This document shows, one piece after another, positions 35,584 to 44,738 of a stretch of 64,000 nt of DNA (positions within the stretch are counted from its first letter, which is position 1; each line of letters opens with the position of its first letter). The stretch spans positions 17,084 to 81,083 of the forward strand of contig NZ_DLHN01000034.1 of the NCBI RefSeq assembly GCF_002483235.1, in the 5' to 3' direction. The notes under the pieces are model-generated. The model had not been told where the DNA came from. It saw nothing but the letters and a program-made list of their open reading frames with translations, and did no database searches. Both the position numbers and the translations under genes were made by a program. Source of the stretch: Pedobacter glucosidilyticus (lineage in GTDB: Bacteria > Bacteroidota > Bacteroidia > Sphingobacteriales > Sphingobacteriaceae).

Positions 35584-36279
35584 TTAGCTGGCAAATGCAA
35601 TTCCTGCGATACGAATATCTTGAATACCAGCATTTTCTAATGCTATAACACAAGCTTCTAGCGTGGCCCCGGTGGTAATGGTGTCATCAACCAATAAAAC
35701 CGATAGTGGTAAGCTATCTTTATGACGAGATTCAAAAACACTTCTCATATTCAGAAATCGTGATTCTCTTTTCATAAAAATTTGGCTATCTGATGATTTA
35801 ATACGCTTTAATATATTGTTTATGACAGGTATGCCTAAAGACTCACTTAAACCAATGGCAAACTGTTCACTTTGGTTGTATCCTCTTTTTCTTTGTTTAT
35901 CGGGATGCAAAGGTACAGGTATTATGGCATCAAGATTCTGGTATTTTGGAGTTGATTTTAAAACTTTGCCATACATTTTACCAAGTTCTATCCCAATCTC
36001 TGGATGATTATTGTACTTTAATTGGTGCATAAGTTTTTGTACTTTCCCTTCTTTACTGAAAAATAAATAAGCAGAAGCAGATTTAACATTTACCTTGCCC
36101 CAAAACTGTTTTACGAGTTTGTTTTCATGGTCTAAATGATAATTTGTAAAAGGTAATTGGTAAATACAAGATGTACAAATCAAGTACTCTTGATGCAATA
36201 ATGGAGTGCCGCAGGCATGACAAAGCTTTGGGAAAAATAAAGCCCAAAAATCTTTTAGGTAGAGTTTGGCCAAATTCAT
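35584..36279 (-). CDS. ComF-family phosphoribosyltransferase-like protein
   Basis: A 231-residue ComF-like protein. A zinc-ribbon (Cys20, Cys23, Cys35, Cys38) is followed by a phosphoribosyltransferase-type domain with a PRPP loop LLVDDTITTGAT (about 195-206). Relatives such as ComF and GntX are linked to natural DNA uptake; Bacteroidota carry it as a near-universal gene. It lies 13 bases after rlmN on the same strand and is probably cotranscribed. Active substrate is unknown. Confidence 0.9.
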   Translation of the reverse strand: MNLAKLYLKDFWALFFPKLCHACGTPLLHQEYLICTSCIYQLPFTNYHLDHENKLVKQFWGKVNVKSASAYLFFSKEGKVQKLMHQLKYNNHPEIGIELGKMYGKVLKSTPKYQNLDAIIPVPLHPDKQRKRGYNQSEQFAIGLSESLGIPVINNILKRIKSSDSQIFMKRESRFLNMRSVFESRHKDSLPLSVLLVDDTITTGATLEACVIALENAGIQDIRIAGIAFAS

Positions 36280-36292
36280 GGCCTTAAAATAA

Positions 36293-37348
36293 CTATTTAT
36301 TTTCTTCTTTTACAGCCAATTGACCACAAGCTGCATCAATATCTTTACCTCTACTTCTTCTGATATTGGTAATGATACCTTGCTTTTTTAGATAATTTGC
36401 AAATATTTCGGTTTTATCAACGGCTGCATTCATAAAATCAGCAAAAGCAATAGGGTTATATTCTATGATATTTACCTTACAAGGTACATGCTTACAAAAG
36501 CGGGCAAGTTCTTTAGCATCCTCAAGTTCATCATTAAAATTATTAAAGATGATGTATTCATAAGTAACCGGGTTTTTAGTTTTTGCAAAATAATATTTAA
36601 GCGCTTCGGCTAAAGCAGCAAGTGAGTTTTGCTCATTTATAGGCATAATCTCATTCCGCTTACTATCATTTGCGGCATGTAAAGACAATGCTAAATTAAA
36701 CTTAACATCATCATCACCTAGTTTTTTAATCATTTTAGCAATACCAGCAGTAGAAACTGTTATTCTTTTATAAGACATATTTAAGCCATCTTCTGCTGTA
36801 ATTCTGTCTATAGATTTTAAAACATTACTGTAATTTAACAAAGGCTCTCCCATACCCATATAAACTATGTTAGACAGCGGAATACCGTAATGCTCTTTCG
36901 CTTGTTTATCAATTAAAACAACCTGATCGTAAATTTCATCAGCATTTAAATTTCGCTTTCTTTCCATATAACCCGTAGCGCAAAATTTACAGGTTAAACT
37001 ACAACCTACTTGAGAAGACACACAAGCGGTCATCCTTTCTGTTGTAGGGATTAAAACGCCCTCTATCAAATGTTTATCATGTAAAATAAAAGTGTTTTTG
37101 ATAGTTTTATCAGCACTAAATTGTGAAGTATTAACCTGAACAGCATTGATTACGAAAAGTTCGTTAAGTTTTTCGCGAAGAGGTTTTGATAGATTACTCA
37201 TTTCATCAAAACTAAAAGCAGATTTTTTCCAAAGCCATTCATATACCTGATTAGCTCTAAAAGCTTTTTCTCCCAATGCTAAAAATCTATTTTTTAGTTC
37301 ATCAAGACTGAGGCTTCTTATATCTGTTTTATGGATGTTGTGATTCAT
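36293..37348 (-). CDS. rlmN: Dual-specificity 23S rRNA/tRNA adenine-C2 methyltransferase
   Basis: A radical SAM enzyme methylating A2503 of 23S rRNA and A37 of some tRNAs. The start is ATG 37348 (MNHNIHKTDI, 351 residues); the TTG four codons earlier falls inside the -7 element, so it cannot start translation unless transcription begins upstream. The iron-sulfur cysteines are in CSLTCKFC (116, 120, 123), followed by ATGYMERKRNL. The C-terminal catalytic Cys is in DIDAACGQLA, near residue 342. Length is normal. It heads an operon with comF and a lipoprotein. Confidence 0.95.
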   Translation of the reverse strand: MNHNIHKTDIRSLSLDELKNRFLALGEKAFRANQVYEWLWKKSAFSFDEMSNLSKPLREKLNELFVINAVQVNTSQFSADKTIKNTFILHDKHLIEGVLIPTTERMTACVSSQVGCSLTCKFCATGYMERKRNLNADEIYDQVVLIDKQAKEHYGIPLSNIVYMGMGEPLLNYSNVLKSIDRITAEDGLNMSYKRITVSTAGIAKMIKKLGDDDVKFNLALSLHAANDSKRNEIMPINEQNSLAALAEALKYYFAKTKNPVTYEYIIFNNFNDELEDAKELARFCKHVPCKVNIIEYNPIAFADFMNAAVDKTEIFANYLKKQGIITNIRRSRGKDIDAACGQLAVKEENK

Positions 37349-37357
37349 GAATACCTG

Positions 37358-37365
37358 CAAAATTA
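37358..37365 (-). promoter_or_regulatory. -7 promoter element of rlmN
   Basis: TAATTTTG on the minus strand, an exact match to TAnnTTTG, with 9 bases between it and the ATG at 37348. Confidence 0.6.
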
Positions 37366-37479
37366 CAATTTATATTCTCAAAATGAGGCATTAAATAATA
37401 TTATGGTATAAAGATTGTGCATAATAAAATTGAGTTTAATATTTGTTTAATTAATTAACGTTAAATCCAAAATTTTACA

Positions 37480-38643
37480 ATGAGGAAGTTTACAGCCGAT
37501 TACATCTACACATTAGAGTCAGAACCACTTAAAAATGGCTTAATTGTAACAGATGACGATGGAAAAATTGTTGCTGTTAATGAATCATTTGATGATAATG
37601 ACCCAGATATTACCCATTTACAAGGTGCTATAGTACCAGGTTTCATCAACACTCATTGTCATTTAGAATTATCTCATTTAAAGGGTAAAATAAAACCTAA
37701 AAGTGGCTTGATTAATTTTCTTAAAGAAGTTATCAATTTAAGAGACAAAGACCATAAAGATGTACACAAAGCTATACAAACGGCTGATAAAGAAATGTGG
37801 AAAAATGGTATAGTTGCGGTGGGAGATATTTCTAATACTACTTTAACTGCAAAAGTTAAAGCTCAAAGTCCAATACATTATCATACTTTTATTGAGATGT
37901 TAGCTTTAGATCCTGCTAAAGCAGATGAGGCCATCAATAAAGCGGTAGATATAGCTGTTAATTTCGAAACGCCAACTTCTATAACACCACATGCGCCCTA
38001 TACCTTATCAAAAGTATTATTAAAAAAGCTTTATAATTATTGTAAACATACTACTAACCCTATTAGCTTACACAACCAAGAAAGTGATGAAGAAAACAAA
38101 TTCTATCGTTATAAAACAGGAGAGTTTGTGAAATTTTATGAGGATTTAGACATTAATATAGATTATTTCGCACCGCTATCAAAAAATACAATGCAAACAA
38201 TTGTTCCTATCTTGCCAGAACAGCAACGTATTTTATTGGTGCATAATGTGTATACTAGCTTAAAGGATGTTTACATGTTAAGGAGATTTACAAAAAACAT
38301 ATTTTGGTGTTTTTGCCCTCATGCAAATCTTTACATTGGTGATAAATTACCTTCTTTTGATTTCTTTAAAAATAGTGACCATCTCATAACCTTAGGTACT
38401 GATAGCTTGGCATCAAATCATCATCTTAGTATCTTGGATGAGATGAAGCTTATCCACCAACACAAATCAGATATTTCATTTGATACCTTATTAAGATGGG
38501 CAACCATTAATGGAGCAAAATTTTTAGACTTAGACCAAGAGCTTGGAAGTATTGCGGTTGGAAAAAAACCTGGCCTAAATCTTATATCTCACATTAAAAA
38601 CAATCATCTTACAGATAAATCAACAGTTCTAAAACTTATTTAA
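37480..38643 (+). CDS. Amidohydrolase (aminohydrolase/chlorohydrolase type)
   Basis: A 387-residue metal-dependent hydrolase of the amidohydrolase superfamily. The metal motif NTHCHLELSH (His59, His61), SITPHAPYTLS (His about 172), a second His in LHNQESDEE (about 198) and LGTDSLASNH (Asp about 308) mark the deaminase type (adenosine/S-adenosylhomocysteine/aminofutalosine group). Aminofutalosine deaminase for menaquinone synthesis is one candidate, but the futalosine genes are not here and this is a guess. It stands alone upstream of acyP, 54 bases away. Confidence 0.8.
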   Translation: MRKFTADYIYTLESEPLKNGLIVTDDDGKIVAVNESFDDNDPDITHLQGAIVPGFINTHCHLELSHLKGKIKPKSGLINFLKEVINLRDKDHKDVHKAIQTADKEMWKNGIVAVGDISNTTLTAKVKAQSPIHYHTFIEMLALDPAKADEAINKAVDIAVNFETPTSITPHAPYTLSKVLLKKLYNYCKHTTNPISLHNQESDEENKFYRYKTGEFVKFYEDLDINIDYFAPLSKNTMQTIVPILPEQQRILLVHNVYTSLKDVYMLRRFTKNIFWCFCPHANLYIGDKLPSFDFFKNSDHLITLGTDSLASNHHLSILDEMKLIHQHKSDISFDTLLRWATINGAKFLDLDQELGSIAVGKKPGLNLISHIKNNHLTDKSTVLKLI

Positions 38644-38697
38644 TTTGCATAATCCTTTGTAAAAGCTCAATTTAGCATTGTGTTTTGATCAATTTCT

Positions 38698-38973
38698 ATG
38701 AAGAAAGCTTTGCAAATTATAGTGAAAGGAAAAGTACAAGGTGTATTTTTTAGAGCTTCTACAAAAGCTGTAGCAGACCAATTAGGGGTTAAAGGAATTG
38801 TGAAAAATTTACCTAATGGGGATGTATTTCTAGAAGCAGAACTAGACCCTGTTTTTGAGCAAGATTTTTTAGAATGGTGCAAAACAGGGCCTGACGAGGC
38901 AGAAGTAACGGCTATAGAAGTAAAAGAAACAGCATTAAAAAACTTCGTTAATTTTGTGATTCTAAAAAGATAA
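38698..38973 (+). CDS. acyP: Acylphosphatase
   Basis: A 91-residue enzyme hydrolysing acyl phosphates. The phosphate-binding loop VQGVFFRAST contains catalytic Arg19, and Asn37 follows in GIVKNLPNG. Fold and length are standard. The flippase gene starts 2 bases after the stop codon, so the two are probably cotranscribed. Confidence 0.95.
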   Translation: MKKALQIIVKGKVQGVFFRASTKAVADQLGVKGIVKNLPNGDVFLEAELDPVFEQDFLEWCKTGPDEAEVTAIEVKETALKNFVNFVILKR

Positions 38974-38975
38974 GC

Positions 38976-40457
38976 TTGTCTGTATTAAGAAAATTTGCTG
39001 GTCAAACTGCAATTTATGGTTTAAGTACCATAGCATCCCGTATCCTTAATTTCTTTCTTACCCCGGTTTATACACTGGTTTACAAACCAGCCGTTTATGG
39101 TATTTTTACCACCCTTTATGCTTATGCTTCTATATGCAATGCAGTAATGGCATTTGGTATGGAAACCACCTTTTTTAGATTCATCAATAAAAATAATGGT
39201 GATAAAGAAAAGGTTTATAGCAATACTTTTCTGGTGGTTTTATGTTTAGGGCTCTTATTTCTTAGCACAACTTTTTTATTTCTTGAACCTTTAGCGCATT
39301 GGCTACAAGCAGGTAAAGAAAGTTCTTTGGCAGATTATAAGCTTTATATCCAATACTTCATTTTTATCTTATTTTTAGATGCTTTAGCAGTTATCCCATT
39401 TGCCAGAGTAAGGGCAGAGGGAAAGCCAAAACGTTACGCTATCATCAAATTTATAAACATCTTGAGTTTTATCTTGCTGAATTTGTTTTTCATTTTTGGC
39501 ATTCCAATAATCATCAATCAGAAGTTGCCATTTGCTGATGAATTATCGCAGATTTACCATCCAGAATGGATAGGATATGTATTTATTTCTAACTTAATTG
39601 CCAGTAGTTTAACACTTTTACTATTGCTGCCAGAGCTGCTAAAACTAAAATTTAACCCTGATAAAAAGCTGGTTTTAGATATGTTTACCTATAGTTTTCC
39701 TATTCTTATAGCCAACCTATCTTTTATTATTAATGAAAATTTGGATAAAATTTTCTTAGGACAGTTGTTACCAGTAGTTAGCAGCCAAGAGCAGGTTGGT
39801 ATTTATGGTGCTTGTAGTAAATTGGCAATTTTTTTAAGCATCTTCATCAATGCCTTTAGGCTCGGTGCCGAGCCTTTTTTCTTCAACAATGCAAAAAATA
39901 GTAACGCTAAAGAAACTTATGCAGCTATTATGAGTTATTTTATCATAGCATTAAGCGTTATTTTTGTTGGTCTGGTAGCAAATATAGAATTACTTAAATA
40001 TTTTATTGGCGAGGCTTATTGGGTAGGTTTAAATGTTGTGCCTATTTTGTTATTAGGTTATTTAAGTTTAGGGATATATATGAATTTATCAGTATGGTAT
40101 AAATTATCAGACCAAACAAAATACGGTTTATATATATCTGGTATTGGTGCAATTTGTACCATCGTCCTTAATCTTATATTTATCCCTTTATGGGGATATA
40201 TGGCATCCGCATGTATATCTTTAACCGTATACTTATTAATGATGGTTTTATCATATTTATGGGGGCAAAAGCATTATCCAATACCTTATAAAATAAAAAA
40301 AGATACCATGTATATAGGTTTAGCGGTGATTGTTGTATTTATATCTTTTGTATTATTTAAGCGAAATATCATAGTTGGTAATATTTTATTGCTACTTTTC
40401 ACTACAGTTATTTTTTATATCGAGAAGGATACCCTTAAACGCATTTTTAAAATATGA
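38976..40457 (+). CDS. Polysaccharide flippase (MATE/Wzx-like)
   Basis: A 493-residue polytopic membrane protein with about 13-14 hydrophobic segments, of the oligosaccharide flippase family. It should move lipid-linked sugar units across the inner membrane. It begins with TTG at 38976 (SVLRKFAGQTAIYGLSTI), a common N-terminus of the family. It could serve the glycan block at 21-28 kb, about 11 kb away, but direct linkage is not shown. The gene overlaps dut by 4 bases, so flippase, dut, TPR, DUF4292 and EnvC-like genes form one tight run. Confidence 0.88.
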   Translation: MSVLRKFAGQTAIYGLSTIASRILNFFLTPVYTLVYKPAVYGIFTTLYAYASICNAVMAFGMETTFFRFINKNNGDKEKVYSNTFLVVLCLGLLFLSTTFLFLEPLAHWLQAGKESSLADYKLYIQYFIFILFLDALAVIPFARVRAEGKPKRYAIIKFINILSFILLNLFFIFGIPIIINQKLPFADELSQIYHPEWIGYVFISNLIASSLTLLLLLPELLKLKFNPDKKLVLDMFTYSFPILIANLSFIINENLDKIFLGQLLPVVSSQEQVGIYGACSKLAIFLSIFINAFRLGAEPFFFNNAKNSNAKETYAAIMSYFIIALSVIFVGLVANIELLKYFIGEAYWVGLNVVPILLLGYLSLGIYMNLSVWYKLSDQTKYGLYISGIGAICTIVLNLIFIPLWGYMASACISLTVYLLMMVLSYLWGQKHYPIPYKIKKDTMYIGLAVIVVFISFVLFKRNIIVGNILLLLFTTVIFYIEKDTLKRIFKI

Positions 40458-40888
40458 AGATTAATATCATCAATAAATCTAACAACCCTTTACCCAATTA
40501 TGAAACTACAGCCTCTGCAGGTTTAGATCTAAGAGCAAATTTAGAAAGCCCAGAATTATTGAAACCTCTGGAAAGAAAGCTTATCCCAACAGGTTTATTT
40601 ATAGAGTTACCCATGGGGTACGAAGCGCAGATAAGACCAAGAAGCGGTTTAGCATATAAATCTGGTATCTCTATAGTAAATAGCCCAGGTACTATTGATG
40701 CAGATTATAGAGGAGAAATTAAAATATTATTGATAAACCTTTCTACTGAAGATTTCGTCATTAACCATGGCGATAGGGTGGCACAAATGGTTATTGCAGC
40801 ACATGAGCAGGCAGAATGGCTTGAAGTTGATGTCTTAAGTGAAACAGCAAGAGGTGCCGGTGGTTACGGGCATACAGGAGTAAAATAA
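40454..40888 (+). CDS. dut: dUTP diphosphatase
   Basis: A 144-residue trimeric dUTPase, which hydrolyses dUTP to dUMP and diphosphate and so keeps uracil out of DNA. Conserved motifs are visible: SAGLDLRA (motif 1), RPRSGLA (motif 2), NSPGTIDADYRGEI (motif 3, with the catalytic Asp), DRVAQMVI (motif 4) and RGAGGYGHTG (motif 5). The start overlaps the flippase stop by 4 bases and its stop abuts the TPR gene. Confidence 0.97.
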   Translation: MKINIINKSNNPLPNYETTASAGLDLRANLESPELLKPLERKLIPTGLFIELPMGYEAQIRPRSGLAYKSGISIVNSPGTIDADYRGEIKILLINLSTEDFVINHGDRVAQMVIAAHEQAEWLEVDVLSETARGAGGYGHTGVK

Positions 40889-42628
40889 ATGATGAACAAG
40901 AAGCATATCTTAATTTTAGTATTAACCTTTACAGGATTGATAAGTTATGCTCAAAAAAATAAGAATAAACCACAAGAGTTTATCGTTATAAGTGGTAAGC
41001 AGCTGTCTCAACAAGATAGTAGTTTGGTAGAAAATCTATATTATTCTGGTCTTAAAGAAAAAGTTTCGGACAATTATACATTAGCTGCTGATTTTTTCAA
41101 AAGAGCCTTAGACACAGATCCTCTACATCATTTTTCTGCTTATGAATTGGCTCAAATTTATTTTAGGGCTAAAGATTTTGAACAAGCCAAAAACTATATT
41201 CAAAAAGCTATTACCGTAGAAACACAAAACGAGTGGTATTGGTTGCTTTCTTCCAATATTTATCAAGAATTGAAAGATTATAATTTACTCAATTATGCCT
41301 TAACAGAATTGGTAAAAATAGCTCCTGACAAGATAGAATATCAACTAGATAAGGCTAATACTTTAATGATATTAAAGAAAAATGAAGAAGCCTTAGCTAT
41401 TTATGACGCCTTAGAACAACAGTATGGCTCAAACCCTGAGATTATAAAGGGCAAGCAAAACATTTTTGTAAGTAAGGGTGATTTAAAGGGGGCAACAGCT
41501 CATTTGCAGAAATTAATTGATGAAAACCCAGAAGAAGCTGTCAATTATATTTATCTGGGCGATTTATACTTTAACAATCGGCAAAGAGATAAAGCACTTG
41601 AAGTATATCAAAAAGCAAAAGTTTTAGCACCCGAGAATGCTTATATCAATTTAGCTTTAGCTGATATTTATAATGCTATTGGCAAAAGCGAAGAAGCTTT
41701 TAACGAGTTAAGAGTAGCTTTTGCTCATCAGGAGTTAGATATAGACCAAAAGATTAAAATTATCATCAGCTATTTTTCTGCTTTTCCAGAGCTAAGAGCA
41801 GTTAGGTATGCAGAAACTTTATCCAAAACGTTAACAGAAGTACACAACGATGAAGCTAAGGCTTTTGCAATTTATGGAGATGTCTTATTTCAAAAAAACG
41901 AACTTGAGAAAGCTAAATTGGCCTATGAAAATGCAGTTTTGTTAAATAAGCAAATTTATGTGGTTTGGGACCAATTGATAAGGATAAAACTTGGTTTAAA
42001 CGATATGGCAGGTGTAGTTAAAGACGGAGAAGAAGCATTAAGTTTATTCCCAAATCAGGCCGTTTTATATGTTTACACGGCTTTAGCTTACAATCAGTTA
42101 AAACAAAGTGAAAAGGCAGTAAATTATTTAAATAATGCACTTAATTACGAACTTAATAATGCTTTAAAAGTACAGGTTTACAGTAGTTTAGGAGATGCTT
42201 ACCAAAGTTTAAAAAAATTTAAAGAATCTGTTGCTTCTTATGAAAAAGCACTGGCTTTAGAGCCAGATAATGTATACGCACTTAACAATTATGCTTATTA
42301 TTTATCGTTAAGAGATGAGAATTTGGAAAAGGCCGAGCGAATGTCTTATCGTTCTAATCAATTAGAAAAAGATAATTCTTCTTTTTTAGATACATACGCG
42401 TGGATATTATTTAGACAAAAAAAGTATAAAGAGGCTAAGGAGTGGATAGAAAGGGCTTTAAGAGCGAGTAATAGTCAAAGTGCAACTATTATAGAGCATT
42501 ACGGAGATATCCTTTTCCATACAGGAGATAAAGCCGGGGCTTTAGAAAATTGGAAAAAAGCTGCTCAATTAGGCGAGAAAAGTGCATTATTACAAAAAAA
42601 GATTAATGAAGGCAAATATTTTGAATAA
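40889..42628 (+). CDS. Tetratricopeptide-repeat protein, exported
   Basis: A 579-residue protein with a signal peptide (residues 1-22, ISYAQ) and about ten TPR-like helical repeats through residues 45-570, for instance AADFFKRALDTDPLHHFSAY and SVASYEKALALEPDNVYALN. TPR proteins scaffold complexes; no enzyme motif is present. It follows dut directly and overlaps the DUF4292 lipoprotein gene by 23 bases, which suggests that the two act together at the envelope. Confidence 0.85.
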   Translation: MMNKKHILILVLTFTGLISYAQKNKNKPQEFIVISGKQLSQQDSSLVENLYYSGLKEKVSDNYTLAADFFKRALDTDPLHHFSAYELAQIYFRAKDFEQAKNYIQKAITVETQNEWYWLLSSNIYQELKDYNLLNYALTELVKIAPDKIEYQLDKANTLMILKKNEEALAIYDALEQQYGSNPEIIKGKQNIFVSKGDLKGATAHLQKLIDENPEEAVNYIYLGDLYFNNRQRDKALEVYQKAKVLAPENAYINLALADIYNAIGKSEEAFNELRVAFAHQELDIDQKIKIIISYFSAFPELRAVRYAETLSKTLTEVHNDEAKAFAIYGDVLFQKNELEKAKLAYENAVLLNKQIYVVWDQLIRIKLGLNDMAGVVKDGEEALSLFPNQAVLYVYTALAYNQLKQSEKAVNYLNNALNYELNNALKVQVYSSLGDAYQSLKKFKESVASYEKALALEPDNVYALNNYAYYLSLRDENLEKAERMSYRSNQLEKDNSSFLDTYAWILFRQKKYKEAKEWIERALRASNSQSATIIEHYGDILFHTGDKAGALENWKKAAQLGEKSALLQKKINEGKYFE

Positions 42629-43388
42629 CATCTTCTTAGTGCTGATAGCTTTATTTTTGACAACGGCTTGCCGCACAAAAAGAATAGTTTCAAATACGGG
42701 TACAGTTGCGATAGAAAAAAAGGCGAAATATAATTTATCTGATATCAAGAAAAAAGAATTTTCTTTTGAAACTTTAGCTGCTAAAGCAAAAGCTAATGTT
42801 GATATAGCGGGTAAAAGCCAAGATTTAAGCCTCAATATAAGAATAAAAAAGGGACAAATCATTTGGTTATCAGTAACAGCCTTTGCAGGAGTAGAAGTAG
42901 CTCGTTTATATGTAACACCAGACAGCGTTAAATTGATTAATCGCATCAATAGCGAGTATGCACTTAAACCTTTTGAATTTATTCATCAGTACGCAAGTTC
43001 TGCTATTTCTTATCAGGAATTAGAGGCTTTGTTAACAGGTAATGCTTTACCTTTTTCATTGCTGACTGGCAGTTCTAAAATCACAGAGGAAAGTAATTTT
43101 TTTTACTTAGCAGGTTATGATAAAAATCTAAGTTTTAAGCAGCAGTTTAATGAAGTTTTACAGTTGTTACAGCTAGAACTTAAAGATACCCAGACTAATC
43201 AAAAATTAGAAGCTTCTTATCAGGATTATAAACCATTAGCCGGAAAAGATTTTCCTTATCAAATTAGATTAAGTTCTACCCTAGAAAATCAAAAAGTAAG
43301 TTTAAATCTCAGCTATCAAAGTATACAACTTCAGGTACAACAGGATTATCCGTTTAATATTCCTAAAAGATACACCTTGATAGAATAA
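42606..43388 (+). CDS. DUF4292 lipoprotein, LolB/LolA-like fold suggested
   Basis: A 260-residue lipoprotein (Cys22 in TTAC) of the DUF4292 family. I choose ATG 42606; the frame extends to 42582 but the signal peptide begins at MKANIL. The mature part has the character of LolA/LolB-type half-barrels: FSFETLAAKAKANVDIAG, then IIWLSVTAFAGVEVARLYVT and VKLINRINSEYAL, long antiparallel strands with a hydrophobic interior. A role in moving lipoproteins or another hydrophobic ligand at the outer membrane is plausible but unproven here. It overlaps the TPR gene and sits just before an EnvC-like gene with its own promoter. Confidence 0.8.
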   Translation: MKANILNNIFLVLIALFLTTACRTKRIVSNTGTVAIEKKAKYNLSDIKKKEFSFETLAAKAKANVDIAGKSQDLSLNIRIKKGQIIWLSVTAFAGVEVARLYVTPDSVKLINRINSEYALKPFEFIHQYASSAISYQELEALLTGNALPFSLLTGSSKITEESNFFYLAGYDKNLSFKQQFNEVLQLLQLELKDTQTNQKLEASYQDYKPLAGKDFPYQIRLSSTLENQKVSLNLSYQSIQLQVQQDYPFNIPKRYTLIE

Positions 43389-43397
43389 TTTTTTAGA

Positions 43398-43405
43398 TAC
43401 CTTTG
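43398..43405 (+). promoter_or_regulatory. Promoter of the EnvC-like gene
   Basis: TACCTTTG matches TAnnTTTG exactly, with TTG at 43377-43379 (18-base spacing) as the -33 element. Only 5 bases (CGAAA) precede the ATG at 43411. Confidence 0.65.
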
Positions 43406-43410
43406 CGAAA

Positions 43411-44670
43411 ATGAAGTACTTTAAAGCCCTTATCATATTCTTTTTGCTGGCCATTGGCAGTAACCAATTATTAGCCCAAACCAGAGCAGAGTTAGAGCGT
43501 AGAAAAGCACAACTCAATAAAGATATTGAGATGATTAACAATACGCTTAAAAAGACAGCTTCAAGTAAGAAAGTTACTTTACAACAATTAAATGCTTTAA
43601 GAGCTCAAATCAGGTTACGTGAGGAAAAAATTAGAACTATAAACTCTGAAGTAAGATTACTAGATGGGCAAATTAATGAAAACATTAATACAGTTAAATC
43701 ACTTCAATCTCAGTTGCAACAACTTAAAGTAGATTATGCTGCTATGATTAGGTTTGCACAAAAAAACCAAGGTGCATATAGCAAGTTGATGTATATTTTT
43801 GCTGCTAAAGATTTTAATCAAGCCTATAAAAGGATGAAATACTTGCAACAGTTTAGCGAGTATCGTATCAAACAAGCTAATTATATAGAAGAGACACAGA
43901 ATACCTTGAAAGGTAAAATAGCTGTTCTTAACAAGAATAAACAGGAAAAAGATCATCTTTTATCAGACCAACAAAAAGAAAAAAATAAGTTAGGTAACGA
44001 GCAGGCAAACCAAGCCAAAGTTGTTAAAACATTAACATCTCAGGAGAAAAAATTGAAACAAAATTTAGCTCAAAAGCAAAGAGACGCGGCTAAATTAGAT
44101 AGAGCGATTAGAGAAGCTATCCAAAGAGAAATTGCAATTGCTAAAAAGAAAGCAGAAGATGAGGCAAGGGCAGCCGCAGCAAAAGCTAAGGCAGAAGGTA
44201 AAGAGGCGCCAGTTGCAAAATCAAGCAGCGGATCTATTTTATCGGCAACACCGGAGGCAGCAAAGCTATCAGCAGATTTTGTAAGTAACCGAGGTCGTTT
44301 GCCGTGGCCAGTAACAAATGGTGTGATAACGGATGGTTATGGAAAGAAAAACGTTGTAGGAAATGTAACATCAGAAAACAATGGTTGGAATATTAGAACC
44401 GGAGCAAATGCTTCTGTAAGAGCTGTATTTAGTGGTACAGTGGCCAGAGTATTAGAAATTGCAGGTAAAGGCGTGGTCATGATAAGACATGGAGAATTCT
44501 TTACCGTTTATCAAAATTTAAAAACCATTAGTGTGAGTGCGGGCGAGAAAGTAAGTACCAAACAAAGTATAGGTACTGTTGGTGCAGATGATGAAGGAGT
44601 TTCAGAAATACATTTTGAACTTTGGAAAGGTATGCAGGCTCAAAACCCGTCACTTTGGTTGGCTAATTAA
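43411..44670 (+). CDS. EnvC-like murein hydrolase activator (degenerate M23)
   Basis: A 419-residue exported protein: signal peptide (ending LLAQ), a long coiled coil (about residues 25-250, with many charged heptads) and a C-terminal LytM/M23 domain (about 290-419). The metal-binding residues of active M23 enzymes are largely missing: the usual H-x3-D site reads NNGWNIRTG and the HxH site reads SEIHFELW, keeping only one His. That pattern is that of EnvC/NlpD-type activators of amidases, not of a peptidase. It should act in septal or envelope peptidoglycan turnover. Its own promoter lies in front. Confidence 0.88.
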   Translation: MKYFKALIIFFLLAIGSNQLLAQTRAELERRKAQLNKDIEMINNTLKKTASSKKVTLQQLNALRAQIRLREEKIRTINSEVRLLDGQINENINTVKSLQSQLQQLKVDYAAMIRFAQKNQGAYSKLMYIFAAKDFNQAYKRMKYLQQFSEYRIKQANYIEETQNTLKGKIAVLNKNKQEKDHLLSDQQKEKNKLGNEQANQAKVVKTLTSQEKKLKQNLAQKQRDAAKLDRAIREAIQREIAIAKKKAEDEARAAAAKAKAEGKEAPVAKSSSGSILSATPEAAKLSADFVSNRGRLPWPVTNGVITDGYGKKNVVGNVTSENNGWNIRTGANASVRAVFSGTVARVLEIAGKGVVMIRHGEFFTVYQNLKTISVSAGEKVSTKQSIGTVGADDEGVSEIHFELWKGMQAQNPSLWLAN

Positions 44671-44705
44671 CCATCATTAAGAAAAGCGTTAAAGAATATT
44701 TTTTT

Positions 44706-44713
44706 TATATTTG
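44706..44713 (+). promoter_or_regulatory. -7 promoter element of the tatA pair
   Basis: TATATTTG, an exact TAnnTTTG match, 25 bases upstream of the ATG at 44739. No TTG at -33 is evident. Confidence 0.45.
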
Positions 44714-44738
44714 CGTTTAAACTATTTAAACATCAAAC

